This document shows positions 49,750 to 60,959 of a stretch of 64,000 nt of DNA, in pieces. The notes below the pieces were generated by a model. The model searched no databases and was not told the origin of the DNA. It saw only the letters and a list, made by a program, of their open reading frames with translations. The DNA lies in NCBI GenBank assembly GCA_964618955.1, contig CAZUBO010000001.1, positions 6,702 through 70,701 of the forward strand, read 5' to 3'. Source of the stretch: JAKLIH01 sp964618955 (lineage in GTDB: Bacteria > Patescibacteriota > Minisyncoccia > UBA6257 > JAKLIH01). Numbering within the stretch: the stretch's first letter is position 1; the number at the start of each line of letters is the position of its first letter. The translations under genes were made by a program, and so were the position numbers.

Positions 49750-51279
49750 ATGAATGTTTTGCAAAGCTTATCGTTTTCAATAATTAATTTAACGCCACCA
49801 TGGTTTTTTAATGTTTTGAATTTTTCATCTTGATTGTGAGTTCAATGACTAGGTAGTTTAGCAGTATTATTCTTAGGCAGAACTATCTTTGTTTTTATTA
49901 GAACTCAATTACATTTTCGAAAGATTAAAAAAACATCTTTTGAAGAATTAGCTGGAATTGTAAAAGAAAAGAATATTCCTTTTCCGATGTTCACAGTTGT
50001 AGTTCCAGCTAGAAATGAAGCTGACGTGGTAGAGAGAACGGTGAATAAATTAACAGAATTAAATTATCCAAAGGATAGATTTGAGATTGTAGTAATTACT
50101 GATGAGAAAGAACAGATATATAACAAAGATAATGAAGTCACTACTCAAGAAGTAATGGCAAAAGTTATTGATGACTTGAAGAATCAACCAGTAAGAATAT
50201 ATAATTTAAATGTACCAAATAACTTTGATGGTAATTTCCACGGGAAGATGATGGATTGCGAAGTAAAATCAACTAAAGGCAGAGCTTTGAATTATGCCTT
50301 TACCGAGATGTTTGAACATTTTAATACCAATACAGACTTCTTTGCATTCTTTGATACTGATGATCATCCTGATAAGAATTGTTTGATCGAGATCGCTAAA
50401 GCTAATATTAATTTTCCTGATAGAAAGGTATTTCAAATGCCAATATTCCAATGCAGGAATTTCTGACAGATATCAACCTTTTCAAAGATTATTGCTTTAG
50501 GACAATCTTTTACACATGAAATATTCTTACCTTGAATTATGACTTGGTTACCATTCTTAGGAGGAACCAATCTATTTATTCAAAAGGATGTATTATTCGC
50601 CGTTGATGGTTTTAATTACCATTCAATTACGGAAGACTTGGATTTAGGAATTGCAATTTACTTAAGAACTAATAATTGACCCCATTATTTGCCTTATGCT
50701 TCTACCGAACAAACACCAGGAAATATCAAGGCATTCTTAAAGCAAAGACATAGATGGGCTTTGGGACAATTAGAAGTTATCAAGAATTTGAAAGAAATGA
50801 AAAAAGAAAAAAGTGAAATGGGAAGAAAAGCAAAGATACTGTATTACAAATTGAATTTCTATGGACCAGGGGAGTGAACCGTATTCTTCTGATTGACAGT
50901 CTTGAGTGTTATAATCTTAATTACCAGACTATTTAGAACTTTAGTAGTAATACTAGGTATGCAAGGAGTAATCTCTTCATTCTCAGTATCATTACTTACT
51001 AAAGAAGTATTAGCTTCGATCTTTACTTATGCTGGTATGCCTATGATTATCTTTTCTTTGATTTTGTTATTACATTATAATAAATTCGTTGAATACAAGG
51101 AGAATTGTTGGCAAATTGGCAAGAAGTTAGTTAAGTTTATCTTAGAAACTTCGTTTATAATACCATTCATTGTTGTATTGTATCCATTACCATTCTTTTC
51201 AGCTTTTTGAAAGTATTCTACTGGATATTACAAACACAGAGAATTGACTTGAGTCAAAACTCCAAGAACTAAGGAATAG
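49750..51279 (+). CDS. Family 2 membrane glycosyltransferase
   Basis: A 509-residue processive-type GT2 enzyme. One or two N-terminal helices, then the GT-A domain: VVVPARNEADVVERTV, FFDTDDHPDKNC (DxD-like), SITEDLDLGI and QRHRW (the QxxRW motif of cellulose synthase-like enzymes), then several C-terminal helices. It probably builds or exports a surface polysaccharide or glycolipid. At least ten TGA codons are read as Trp. It shares direction with trmD at a very short gap. Confidence 0.87.
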
Positions 51280-51283
51280 AAAA

Positions 51284-51320
51284 AGGGGCTAATGTCTGTA
51301 CGACACTAGCCACTTTTTTT
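51284..51320. terminator. Terminator after the glycosyltransferase
   Basis: aaaggggctaatgtc ... gacactagccacttttttt stem with T-run, between convergent genes. Confidence 0.7.
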
Positions 51321-51335
51321 GTTTATTTTAGCAAA

Positions 51336-51785
51336 CTACCGAAACGTAAAAATGCTTAAAATTACAACTAAGATTAAAGAACTCCAACATAACCAAACGT
51401 AAAATCTTTTTCCCTTTTGACTGACTAAAATAACTCTCGCTTCAACGCTGTCCGAAATAACAAGAACTGGTTCTCTAAATATAACTAGGTTAAACTCCGT
51501 TTCATCATTAGCAGTACTAGCGTTAATAAAATACGACTTTAGTCGTTCTTCCCATACAGGATTTAACGTTTTTTCTCCAACAACAATCTGAAACATTCCT
51601 TTCGAATAAAAGCGTGATATATTCGCTCGAGTAATTTTACAGTCTTCATAACAATTGATATGAATTACGCCATCGGCTGACGCTTCATAACTAGTATACC
51701 TTCTCTCCTCAAAATTAAATATTTTTATGAGAGAAATGAAAAATAACGATCCCAAAAGAACAATAATTATAATTCCAAAAGTCAT
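51336..51785 (-). CDS. Unknown membrane protein with strong ribosome site and TGG-only Trp
   Basis: A 149-residue protein with an N-terminal helix (about 3-20) and a C-terminal helix (about 130-147) around a soluble domain. No family recognised. It differs from its neighbours: AAGGAG sits at good spacing before the ATG, all three Trp are TGG, and codon use is less AT-biased. It resembles the 40881-41420 gene in these features, suggesting recent arrival or a special expression class. Confidence 0.55.
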   Translation of the reverse strand: MTFGIIIIVLLGSLFFISLIKIFNFEERRYTSYEASADGVIHINCYEDCKITRANISRFYSKGMFQIVVGEKTLNPVWEERLKSYFINASTANDETEFNLVIFREPVLVISDSVEARVILVSQKGKRFYVWLCWSSLILVVILSIFTFR

Positions 51786-51862
51786 TTTTATCTCCTTTTC
51801 AAATTAAAATTTTATAATCATACTATACCATATTTATTCATATAATGCAAACTCGAGCAACC

Positions 51863-51878
51863 CTACTATATATAGTAG
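51863..51878. promoter_or_regulatory. Perfect palindrome CTACTATATATAGTAG
   Basis: A 16-bp perfect palindrome in the divergent spacer between the 51336-51785 gene and the MBL-fold gene. Variants with the same core lie at 3708-3721, 6669-6682, 17547-17562 and 24831-24846. Confidence 0.4.
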
Positions 51879-51946
51879 AGATAGACCACTTGAATATTTA
51901 TCAAAAATAAGTTAAAATGTAATTGTAAAAAAATAAACATACAATT

Positions 51947-52594
51947 ATGATTATCAATTGATTATCTCATTCATTCTTTAAGATAGAGACTCAGGGGAAT
52001 ATTATTGCTATAGATCCTTTTAATGAAGAAGCTGTTGGCGTCAAACCTTCACGCTTCAAAGCTGATATTGTATTATCATCACATGATCATGACGACCATA
52101 ATAATATTGATTTGATTATGGGTGAACCTTTTGTATTAAAAAACAGTGGAGAAATTGAAATTAACAATATCTTTGTTAAGGCTATAGAAACTTTTCATGA
52201 TAACAAAGAAGGTGAAGAATTAGGAAAGAATAATATCTTTGTAATTGATACTGAAGGAATGAGATTAGTCCATATGGGAGATTACGGAGAACGAAAAATG
52301 AAAGATGATTTGATAGAGAAGTTAGGAAGTGTAGATATTCTATTAATTCCTGTAGGGAATGATAAGATAATGAGTATCAGTGAAGCAATTGATATCATTA
52401 AGAAGATTGAACCAAAGATTGTAATACCAATGCATTACCAAACTCAAGGACCAAAGAACAATGAAGAGATAATTAAGAAGTTTATTAAAGAGATTGGAAT
52501 GGAAGCTGAGACATTAGATAAGTTGAATATCAAGAAAGCTAATTTGAGTGATGATGAAGATGCTCAAATGCAATTAATCATTTTACAAAACTAA
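51947..52594 (+). CDS. Metallo-beta-lactamase-fold hydrolase (UlaG/L-ascorbate lactonase-like)
   Basis: A 215-residue MBL-fold protein of the UlaG-like, metal-dependent hydrolase group. It has the start WLSHSFFKIETQGNIIAIDP, the metal motif SSHDHDDHN, a FHD segment, HMGDYGE and IPMHYQT. Substrate unknown; relatives include phosphodiesterases and lactonases. One TGA at the N-terminus is read as Trp. It precedes gyrA by 14 bases. Confidence 0.85.
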
Positions 52595-52608
52595 TTTAAA
52601 ACATATAT

Positions 52609-55071
52609 ATGGCAGACAAAAATATTGAAAACGAAAATCAAAATGACAAGATTTTAAAATGTGATATCAGCCAGGAATTAAGAGAGTGCTATATCGACTA
52701 CGCAATGTCAGTTATCGTATCTCGTGCTATTCCTGATTGTCGAGATGGTTTAAAACCCGTACAAAGAAGAATTCTTTATTCTATGAAGGAATTAGGAATT
52801 GGGCCAACAGTTAAGTTCAAGAAATGCGCTTTGATCGTTGGTCATGCGATGGGTAGATATCATCCTCATGGTGATATGGCTATTTACGATACTTTAGTTA
52901 GAATGGCCCAGCCTTTCTCATTAAGATACACATTAGTTCAAGGTCAAGGAAATTTTGGCAGCGTCGACGGGGACCCGGCGGCAAGTTCTAGGTATACTGA
53001 GTGTCGTATGATGGCTATTGCTGACGAGATGTTCAACGACATAGAGAAAGAGACAATACCATTAGTCCCTAACTACGATAATAGCTTAAAAGAGCCAAAA
53101 GTATTACCAACCAAAGTGCCACAATTGCTATTGAATGGTACTACCGGTATTGCTGTTGGTATGGCTACTAATATTCCACCACATCATTTAGGAGAATGTA
53201 TGGATGCCGCTATGTTCTTAGCAGATAATCCTGATTGCAATACTGATGATTTAATGCAATTCGTTAAGGGACCTGATTTTCCAACTGGTGGAACAATCTA
53301 TGGATGAAATGAGATTAGAGAAGCTTATGCTACTGGTAAGGGTAAGGTTTTAATTCGAGGAACCGCTGAGATAGTAGAGAATGATAAGACTCGTCAGATT
53401 GTTATTACAGAAATTCCATACATGGTAAATAAATCCGAATTAATTAAGAAGATTGCAAACTTAATTGAAGAGAAGAAGATTATAAATATTCGTGATATTC
53501 GAGATGAGTCGGATAAGAGTGGTATGACTATAACTATTGACTTAAAGAAGGAAGCAAATCCAAAGAGTATTTTAAATCAGTTATATAAATATACTGATTT
53601 GGAAAAGTATTTTCATGTAAATGCTATTGCTTTGATTGATGATGGTTTGCAACCAGAGTTATTAAGTTTGAAAGATATCTTAAGAGAGTTTTTAGATTTC
53701 CGAAAGATTGTTATCTTTAGACGTACTCAATTCTTATTGAGAAAAGCTAAAGAGAGACTACATATTTTGGAAGGTTTGAAAACTGCTTTGGATCATATTG
53801 ATGAGATTATCGAAATTATTAAAAAGTCAGAAAGCAAAGAAGATGCTAATTTAAAATTATGCAAAGCTTTTAAATTCACAGAGATTCAAGCTAATGTAAT
53901 TTTGGAAACAAAATTACAAGCTATTGCTAAATTAGAAAAGATTAAGATTTTAAATGAATTAAAAGAGAAGCTAGATGCTATAGCTGAATACGAAGGAATT
54001 ATTAAAGACCAAAAAAGAATTATTAAGATTATGAAACAAGAGTTTGCTGAGATCAAGGAAAAGTTTAATGATGAGAGACGTACTAAAGTTGTTAAGGGTA
54101 TGCCAGATAAGATAGAAGAGAATGATTTAATTCCTGAGGAAGATGTTTTGATTACTTTATCTCAGAATGGATATATCAAGAGAATGAGTGCTGGAATCTT
54201 TAGAACTCAACAACGAGGCGGTAAAGGAATTACTGCTTACAATGGCGGAGACAATGATTTGTTAGAACATATTCTAACAATCAATACTAAAGATAATCTA
54301 CTATTCTTCTCTGATAAGGGTAAGGTATATCAGACTGGAGCTTATGATATTAATGATGCTTCCAGAGAATCTAAAGGGAAGGCAATTCAAAACTTTATTG
54401 ATATATCGGGAGACGAAAAGGTTACTGTGGTACTAGGACATAACAAAGAGATTGCGAAGAACAAAAAGTATTTAATCATGGCAACTCAGAATGGCGTGAT
54501 TAAGAAAACTGAATTGACTGAATTTCAAAATATTCGTAAGAATGGATTGCTATCTATAAAACTAGATAAGGATGATTTATTAAAGTGAGCTGATTTTTCA
54601 TCAGGCGATGATTTAGTTTGTTTGGTTACCAAACAAGGCCAATCAATTACTTTTTCTGAGAAAGATGTTCGATCTATGGGTCGCTCTAGCTCTGGAGTAA
54701 CTGGCATTAAATTAGCTAAGGATGATAAGATAGTTGGAATGATGGTATTGAATAAGGCAGCTTCTAAAGCAGCTTCGGCTATAGTGTCTATTAGCCAATT
54801 AGGTTATGGCAAGAAGACATTATTGAAGGAATACCGATTACAAAAACGTGGTGGTACTGGAATTAAGACATTCAAGATAACTCCAAAGACTGGATTATTA
54901 GTTACTAGTAAACTAGCTGATAGCCAAGAAGTTTTAATTGCGATTTCCAATAAAGGATTAATTTTGCAAACGGAATTAAGTGCAATACCATGCTTAAGCC
55001 GTACGACTCAAGGAGTTAAGATAATGCGAATTGACGAAGGTGACGGGGTATCAGAAATTGTTTTGTTTTAA
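52609..55071 (+). CDS. gyrA: DNA gyrase subunit A
   Basis: GyrA is the DNA-cutting subunit of gyrase. The 820-residue protein has [18 protein letters not shown] start ([21 protein letters not shown]), the quinolone region [13 protein letters not shown], the catalytic Tyr in SSRYTECRM, a coiled-coil tower, and a beta-pinwheel domain with the GyrA-box-like [11 protein letters not shown] motif. Both TGA codons are read as Trp. gyrB is not in this window. Confidence 0.95.
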
Positions 55072-55127
55072 ATTGTTTTTAATATGCTTTTATGATATAT
55101 TAAAAGTATCATAAATAACAAATAAAT

Positions 55128-55661
55128 ATGGAAATATTGTTAAGCCCAAATAAAGTAATTGAACATATACCACTATGAGATGGTATTGCGATTGCTGATT
55201 TTGGTTCTGGTTCAGGAATCTTTACAATTGAATTAGCAAAGAATTTAAACAACAATGGCAAGATACTAGCAGTTGATGTATTAGAAAGGCCATTGATGTT
55301 TTTAATGGAGAACGCTAAGAGACAGAATGTAGCTCATTTGATAAATACCAAAGTTTGTAATTTGGAAACGAAAAATTTAGGTAGTGGTTTTCAAAATTCT
55401 TTTGATGTGGTTATGATAGTTAATGCTTTATTCCAAATCAAAAACAAAGAGAATGTAATCAAAGAAGCAAAGAGAATACTCAAGCCTAATGGCTTCTTAT
55501 TCATTGTTGATTGAGATTCATATAAAATACCATTGAATGATAAGTTGTTCCCAGTTAAGAAAGATTCGTTGATCGAAATGGTTCAAAAGACTGGGTTCAA
55601 TCTAAAGGAAGGATTAAAATTATCAAGTACTCATTTTGGCTTAATATTTATTAAACAATAA
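55128..55661 (+). CDS. SAM-dependent methyltransferase
   Basis: A 177-residue class I methyltransferase: IADFGSGSGIFTIELA is motif I, ILAVDVLER follows strand 2, and a methyltransferase-11-like AKRILKPNGFLFIVDW ends the core. The small size and UbiE-like pattern do not reveal the substrate. TGA codons in IPLWDG and VDWDS are read as Trp. It lies alone between gyrA and a binding protein. Confidence 0.82.
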
Positions 55662-55666
55662 CCATC

Positions 55667-56965
55667 ATGGAAAAATCATTTTTTCAAAAATACAAGACTT
55701 GGATATTAATTATTGGTTTTGTATTGTTGATTGTTTTTGGATCAACACTATTTAGCGGTATTAAAAGAACTATTACTTTAAATGTTTGAGGTAGTGGTTT
55801 TACCGAAGAACAATTTGATTTACTATCAAAGAATATCAAGAGTACTAGCAAAAATAATATTAAATTTGTTTATACTGAGATTGATAAGGATGATTACGAA
55901 AATGATTTATTAGATTCTTTTATTCATTCAAAGAGTCCTGATATATTTTTGATTAATAATGAACAATTAGGGAAGTTCAAAAAATTAATTTCACCAATGG
56001 ATTTGAGTGGGAAATACAATATCTCAAATCTTCAAAAAGATTTTCCAACTATTATTAGTGACGAAGCAGTATTGAATGATAAATTAATGTTAATGCCTTT
56101 AGCAATTGATAGCTTAGCACTATATTACAATCGAAATATCTTTGATAGTTTAGCGATTCCTAATCCACCAAAGACTTGAAATGCAATTAATGAATTAGTT
56201 CCTACATTAAGACAGTTGGATAGCTATAAAAGAATTTCTAGATTTCCAATTGGGTTAGGTGATAGTAGTAGCATTACTAATAGTTCGGATATATTATCAT
56301 TAATAATCTTACAATTAGGTGGTAAGATTATTGATACAATGGAACAGAGAACTATGGTAACTGAGAGAGTTAGAATGGGCGAGAACTACATTAGTCCAGC
56401 TGAAGAAGCTTTGAAGTTCTACACACAATTCTATCAGTCCAATAATCAAAGCTATTCTTGAAATAGATCAGCTAATAATGATTTAGAAGCTTTTGCAAAT
56501 AACAACTTGGGAATATATATTGGTTACTTTAGTGATAAAGGATTATTGAATGAAAAGAATCCTAATTTAACTTATGGAATTTCCGAAATGCCTCAAGTAT
56601 CTTCAAATAGCAATACTAATATTGGAAGATTCTGAGGCTTTACAGTATCAACTCAATCTAAGAATAAGAATGTAGCTTGAGAAGCTTTGGGATTACTAAG
56701 CAGTCCTGAGAATATGCAATCAGTTTTGAATTTCTCTAAATTCCCACCAGCTAATAGAACTTTGATAAGTCAATACTATAATGATCCAGATTTAGGAATT
56801 TTTGCAAAACAGGCTTTGAATAGTAAAAGTTTTTATCATCCTGATGCTAAGGGAGTCAAAGATGCTTTTTGAAAGGCAATTGATTCTACTAATTTAGATA
56901 ACAATCCTAGGAATAGTGTTGAAGAATTAAATCAAAATTTAACAAATTTAATGTATAATAATTAA
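55667..56965 (+). CDS. Membrane-anchored extracellular solute-binding protein (family 1-like)
   Basis: A 432-residue protein with an uncleaved-looking N-terminal helix (about 10-29) and a periplasmic-binding-protein fold of the sugar-binding type (ITLNVWGSG start, MPLAIDSLALYYNRNIF, PPKTWNAINELVPTL, NNLGIYIGYFSD, VAWEALGLLSSPENM). No permease genes are adjacent, so it may capture a ligand for another complex or act as a surface protein. Many Trp are TGA-encoded. The VirB2-like cluster begins 4 bases after its stop. Confidence 0.8.
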
Positions 56966-56968
56966 TAT

Positions 56969-57433
56969 ATGAAAAAATATCTTTTAATATTAATTACAGT
57001 TTTGTTGGTACTTCCAAGTTTCGTATTGGCTGAGGGAGGGTTAGTTCCTTGTGGAGGAACTGGACAACAAGCTTGTACTTTGTGCGATTTGATAGGATTA
57101 GGTCAGAGCTTACTGAATTTATTTATTAAAGTCATCCTATTCTATGTAGCTTTGTTCATGCTACTATATGCTGGGTTCTTGATTATTACAGATAAGAATA
57201 AGAAACAAGGGTACGAGATGATTAAGAAAGTTTTGATTGGAATTATAGTAGTATTACTAGCATGAACAATTGTAAATACTATTATATATATCTTAGCACC
57301 GAAGGCGGTTGATAATAACGGAAAATCTTTATTGAAGAATTGGAATAAAATAGAATGCGGTTCCGGGAAGATTCCTCAAGGAGATGTTGATAAGACTCAA
57401 ACTAATAACGATGCCGTCGAAGTTCGAAATTAA
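56969..57433 (+). CDS. VirB2/TrbC-like small membrane protein 1
   Basis: A 154-residue protein with a signal peptide (ending near ALA-like FVLAEGG), a Cys-containing segment (CGGTGQQACTLCDL), two membrane helices separated by a short basic loop (TDKNKKQGYEMIKK) and a polar tail. The layout is that of VirB2/TrbC pilin-like proteins. It is the first of four similar genes in a row. Two TGA codons are read as Trp. Confidence 0.65.
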
Positions 57434-57458
57434 TTAATTAATAATTTAATAAAATATT

Positions 57459-57950
57459 ATGAAAAAACTTTTAACAATATTATTAGTTCTATGCTTGAGC
57501 TTAACAGCGGTATCAGCTTTTGCTCAAATGAACGAAGTAGAACTAGTTGATCCTTTAGGAGGACAAGATATTTGAGGAATTATCAATCGAGCCATAAACT
57601 TTTTATTCATGATGTGTTTGTATGGTGGATTGATTATGATCATCTGGGCAGGATGAACATATATTACATCCCAAGGTGATACCAAGAAGACAGGGGTTGC
57701 GGTAAAGATGATTCAATCAGTATTAATTGGTTTGGTAATTGTTTTGTTAGCTAAAGCTATAATTGGTTTTACATACTACATCGTTACTGGTAAGAAGGGC
57801 GGAGTACCTAATCTAAATGGCGGTAGTAAAACTACTCAGGAAGAAAATACTCCTTATACAGGAAGTGATACACCCGCAGTAGATACTCAGTATTACAATC
57901 CCGATGGTTCTAATGCTCCAGTGTTAAATAACTTAAATTTTGGACAATAG
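57459..57950 (+). CDS. VirB2/TrbC-like small membrane protein 2
   Basis: A 163-residue member of the cluster: signal peptide ending AFAQ, two helices around the loop TSQGDTKKTGVAVKM, and a Pro/Thr/Asn-rich C-terminal tail. The GDTKKTG loop is shared with gene 3. It may be a pilin-like subunit or a small channel. Two TGA codons are read as Trp. Confidence 0.65.
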
Positions 57951-58032
57951 GGCATAGCTACTTGCAATTTTTTAAAATTTTATATATACTATATTCAATA
58001 AAAGGTCGTAATAAAAACTTAAAAAATCTTAT

Positions 58033-58413
58033 ATGAAGTTTTTAAAGAAGGCGCTCATTATTTTTATGATCATGTTGGTTCCAGCAATTGCTTTGGCAGC
58101 CCCTGATCCTTATAATATTCCGGACTATATGAATGAAGCTCCGGGCAGTGATGGGAATTTCGATTTGATAGGCTTTGTTAAGACTCTCGTTAATTGATAC
58201 TTTTATGCATTGCTAGTCGTGGCTTTATTCCTATTAATTAATGTTGGCTATACTTATGTAACGGCTGGCGGAGATACTAAGAAGACAGGCAAGGCAGCTT
58301 CAACATTAGGGTACATTTTAATGGGTATTGCTATCGCATTAATTGCGAAGGGACTAATATATGCAGCCTGTCATATAGTTACAGGTAGTAATGGAATTTG
58401 TACATTTTGATAG
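58033..58413 (+). CDS. VirB2/TrbC-like small membrane protein 3
   Basis: A 126-residue member: signal peptide (PAIALAAPD), an acidic mature N-terminus, two helices around TAGGDTKKTGKAASTLG and a short Cys-containing end (SNGICTFW). The final codon before TAG is TGA, read as Trp. Two Cys residues near the C-terminal side could pair. Confidence 0.65.
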
Positions 58414-58453
58414 ATTACTAAATAATAAATTAATAATTAATTAAAAAAAATAT

Positions 58454-58816
58454 ATGAAGAAATTTTTATCAGTATTTGTATTGGCTTTATTAGTATTGCC
58501 ATTTACAGCCCTAGCTCTTCCAAGTGAGCCTGGAGTACAGTTACCTTTAGTTATGGGCACAACCCAAGATTTGTTTGACTTCATTAGAATCGCATTGAAC
58601 TGAATATTCTATGCATTGCTAGTCTTAGCTGTTATCTATATCTTATTCATCGCTATTAACTATGTTACTTCTGGTGGTAAAGATCCAAAGACAGTAGCTA
58701 ATAACGGTCAGAAATTAGGTATGATTATTATCGGTATCGTTGTGGCATTACTTGCTAAGGGTTTAATCTATTTAGTTTGTTATTTGATTACTGGAGGACA
58801 AACTTGCAGATTCTAA
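58454..58816 (+). CDS. VirB2/TrbC-like small membrane protein 4
   Basis: A 120-residue member: signal peptide (PFTALALPS), two helices around TSGGKDPKTVANNGQKLG and a C-terminal CYLITGGQTCRF, again with two Cys. It is most like gene 3 (NW-FYALLV core, LIAKGLIY end), so the pair arose by duplication. A terminator follows. Confidence 0.65.
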
Positions 58817-58826
58817 ATACAAATTT

Positions 58827-58858
58827 AAAACCAACCGAAAGGTTGGTTTTTTAATTAT
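58827..58858 (+). terminator. Terminator after the VirB2-like cluster
   Basis: aaaaccaacc ... ggttggtttttt stem with T-run. Confidence 0.8.
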
Positions 58859-58931
58859 GTAAAGACTAAAATGCTTGACTTTGGTTTGGTTTTAGTGTAA
58901 AATACCATTACTATATATTAAAAAAATTGCC

Positions 58932-60413
58932 ATGAATAAAAAAACCAACGCTCTAATTCCAAGACCACCGATTGTTGTTGTTACTGGCCATATTGACCAT
59001 GGCAAAACTACTCTATTATCATATATTAGACAGAATAAGTCGATATTAGTTGAAAGTGGGAACATCACTCAGCATATTGCGGCTTATGAAATTGAAATAG
59101 ATATTGATAGCCAAAAACGAAAGATTACTTTTATTGATACCCCAGGACATGAGGCTTTTTCGTCTTTAAGATCTAGAGGAGCTAAGATTGCTGATATTGC
59201 CGTTTTGATTATTGCAGCTGACGAAGGGTTTAAGCCTCAGACCAAAGAAGCCTTGTTTCATATTAAGGCTAATAATGTTCCTTTTATTGTAGCTATAAAC
59301 AAGATTGATAGACCAAATATTAATACCGAAAAGATTAAAAACGAATTAGCTCAAAATGATATTTTATTAGAGGGCAGAGGTGGAGACGTGCCTTGTATTG
59401 AAATATCAGCTAAAGAAGGAACTAATGTTGATGAATTATTAGAGATGATCGTACTATTATCGGATATTAGTGGCGAAGTCGCTAATCCTAATAACCCAGC
59501 TAAAGGATATGTATTAGAATCTCATATGGATCCTAAGTGTGGTTATACTGCTACTTTGATTATTAAGGATGGGACTTTGAAATTAAATAGTAATATTTAT
59601 ACATCAGTTGCTGATGGTAAAGTTAGAATGCTAAAAGACTTTATGGAGAAGAATGCCAAAGAATTAACTTTCTCGGCTCCAGCTATTGTAGTTGGATTTG
59701 ATAATCTACCAGAACCAGGAAGTGAGTTTATCGCTGGAGATGATATATCTAACGATTCAATTAAAGAAATTAAAGAATTCAAAGCAGTGGACTTATGTAA
59801 GAATCAAACTATCGGAGAGAATACTGAAAGGATTATTAATTTAGTTATCAAGTCAGATTGTATTGGATCTTGCGAAGCTTTATCTCATAGTTTAATTGAA
59901 TTAGCCAAGAATGCTAATGTTAGTTTTAAGATTATTGATAACAATATTGGTAGTATTAATGAGAAGGATGTTAAGTTGGCGGACTTAACTAAATCTTTTA
60001 TTATTAATTTCCGAATGAAGATTGATAATGAAGTTGTAAACTATATTGATACTCATAATATTAAAATATTCTATGGGGATACAATCTATGCGATACTAGA
60101 ACAATTAGAAGAATTCTTAGCTAGCGAAGAAGATAAAAAACCTCAGATTACTGGACAAGTAAAAGTTTTAGCTAAATTTAATGATAGCAAAGGTTTTAAA
60201 ATTATTGGAGGCGAAATCTTTGAAGGCAGAATAAATGTTGGTGAAGAATTTGTGATTACTAGAGAAGAGAAGGAAGTAGGGAAAGGCAAGATTTCAGGAA
60301 TCCAATGCCAGAAACAAAAAGTTAGCAATCTAGGAAGTATTAATGAATGTGGATTGATGGTTAACAGTCGAGAAGAATTAGAGATTAATGATATTTTAAA
60401 ATTCTATATCTAA
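58932..60413 (+). CDS. infB: Translation initiation factor IF-2, short form
   Basis: IF-2 is the GTPase that brings initiator tRNA to the ribosome. This 493-residue form begins almost at the G domain (VVVTGHIDHGKTTLL, DTPGHEAFSSLRSRGA, AINKID) followed by domains II-IV; the long N-terminal region of most IF-2 proteins is absent. No in-frame TGA. It is directly followed by rbfA, a common order. Confidence 0.94.
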   Translation: MNKKTNALIPRPPIVVVTGHIDHGKTTLLSYIRQNKSILVESGNITQHIAAYEIEIDIDSQKRKITFIDTPGHEAFSSLRSRGAKIADIAVLIIAADEGFKPQTKEALFHIKANNVPFIVAINKIDRPNINTEKIKNELAQNDILLEGRGGDVPCIEISAKEGTNVDELLEMIVLLSDISGEVANPNNPAKGYVLESHMDPKCGYTATLIIKDGTLKLNSNIYTSVADGKVRMLKDFMEKNAKELTFSAPAIVVGFDNLPEPGSEFIAGDDISNDSIKEIKEFKAVDLCKNQTIGENTERIINLVIKSDCIGSCEALSHSLIELAKNANVSFKIIDNNIGSINEKDVKLADLTKSFIINFRMKIDNEVVNYIDTHNIKIFYGDTIYAILEQLEEFLASEEDKKPQITGQVKVLAKFNDSKGFKIIGGEIFEGRINVGEEFVITREEKEVGKGKISGIQCQKQKVSNLGSINECGLMVNSREELEINDILKFYI

Positions 60414-60416
60414 ATT

Positions 60417-60710
60417 ATGAATATTAAAGACAAAACACAATTAAGTAGATCAGAAGAGATTGGCAAGATTATTGCTAAGTATATAGAAGAGAATGATTAT
60501 TGTGATCGTTCGAATATTATTACCGTAACTGACGTAGTGATGAATGACCGGATGGATGCCATCAAAGTCTATCTATCTATTTTCCCTAAGGAAAGAGAAT
60601 GTTTTATATTCCAAGACATTGAAAAAGATGTTTACAATATTCAAATGTTTTTAAACAAGAATTTGAAGTGTCGCATGGCGCCAAGAATTAAATTACTATT
60701 GGTTCAGTAA
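60417..60710 (+). CDS. rbfA: Ribosome-binding factor A
   Basis: A 97-residue KH-like protein that helps mature the 30S subunit. The segment ITVTDVVMNDRMDAIKVYLSIFP is the typical strand-turn-strand, and LNKNLKCRMAPRIKLLL the C-terminal part. It follows infB by 3 bases. Confidence 0.88.
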   Translation: MNIKDKTQLSRSEEIGKIIAKYIEENDYCDRSNIITVTDVVMNDRMDAIKVYLSIFPKERECFIFQDIEKDVYNIQMFLNKNLKCRMAPRIKLLLVQ

Positions 60711-60750
60711 ATCTTGAATATTTAAATATTATTTGATATACTGAGTTTAT

Positions 60751-60823
60751 GGTCACTTGGCGAAGTAGCTAACGCTGCGGTCTGCAAAACCGTTATTCGT
60801 GGGTGCAAGTCCCACAGTGACCT
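60751..60823 (+). tRNA. tRNA-Cys(GCA)
   Basis: Cloverleaf with acceptor GGTCACT/AGTGACC, anticodon loop CTGCAAA (GCA), T-loop GTGCAAGTC and T discriminator. In a UGA=Trp code this tRNA reads only UGY. Confidence 0.92.
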
Positions 60824-60830
60824 CAAGAGA

Positions 60831-60862
60831 AAACAACAAATATTTTTTGTTGTTTTTTTGTT
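60831..60862 (+). terminator. Terminator after tRNA-Cys
   Basis: aaaacaacaaat ... ttgttgttttttt stem with T-run. Confidence 0.75.
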
Positions 60863-60959
60863 TTTGGAATTTTTTGGTAAAAAGCTTGCTTTTTTTTAAA
60901 AATATTATTATACTATACCTGTAAAATACAAATGTTTAAAAAAAATTTAATACATAAAT

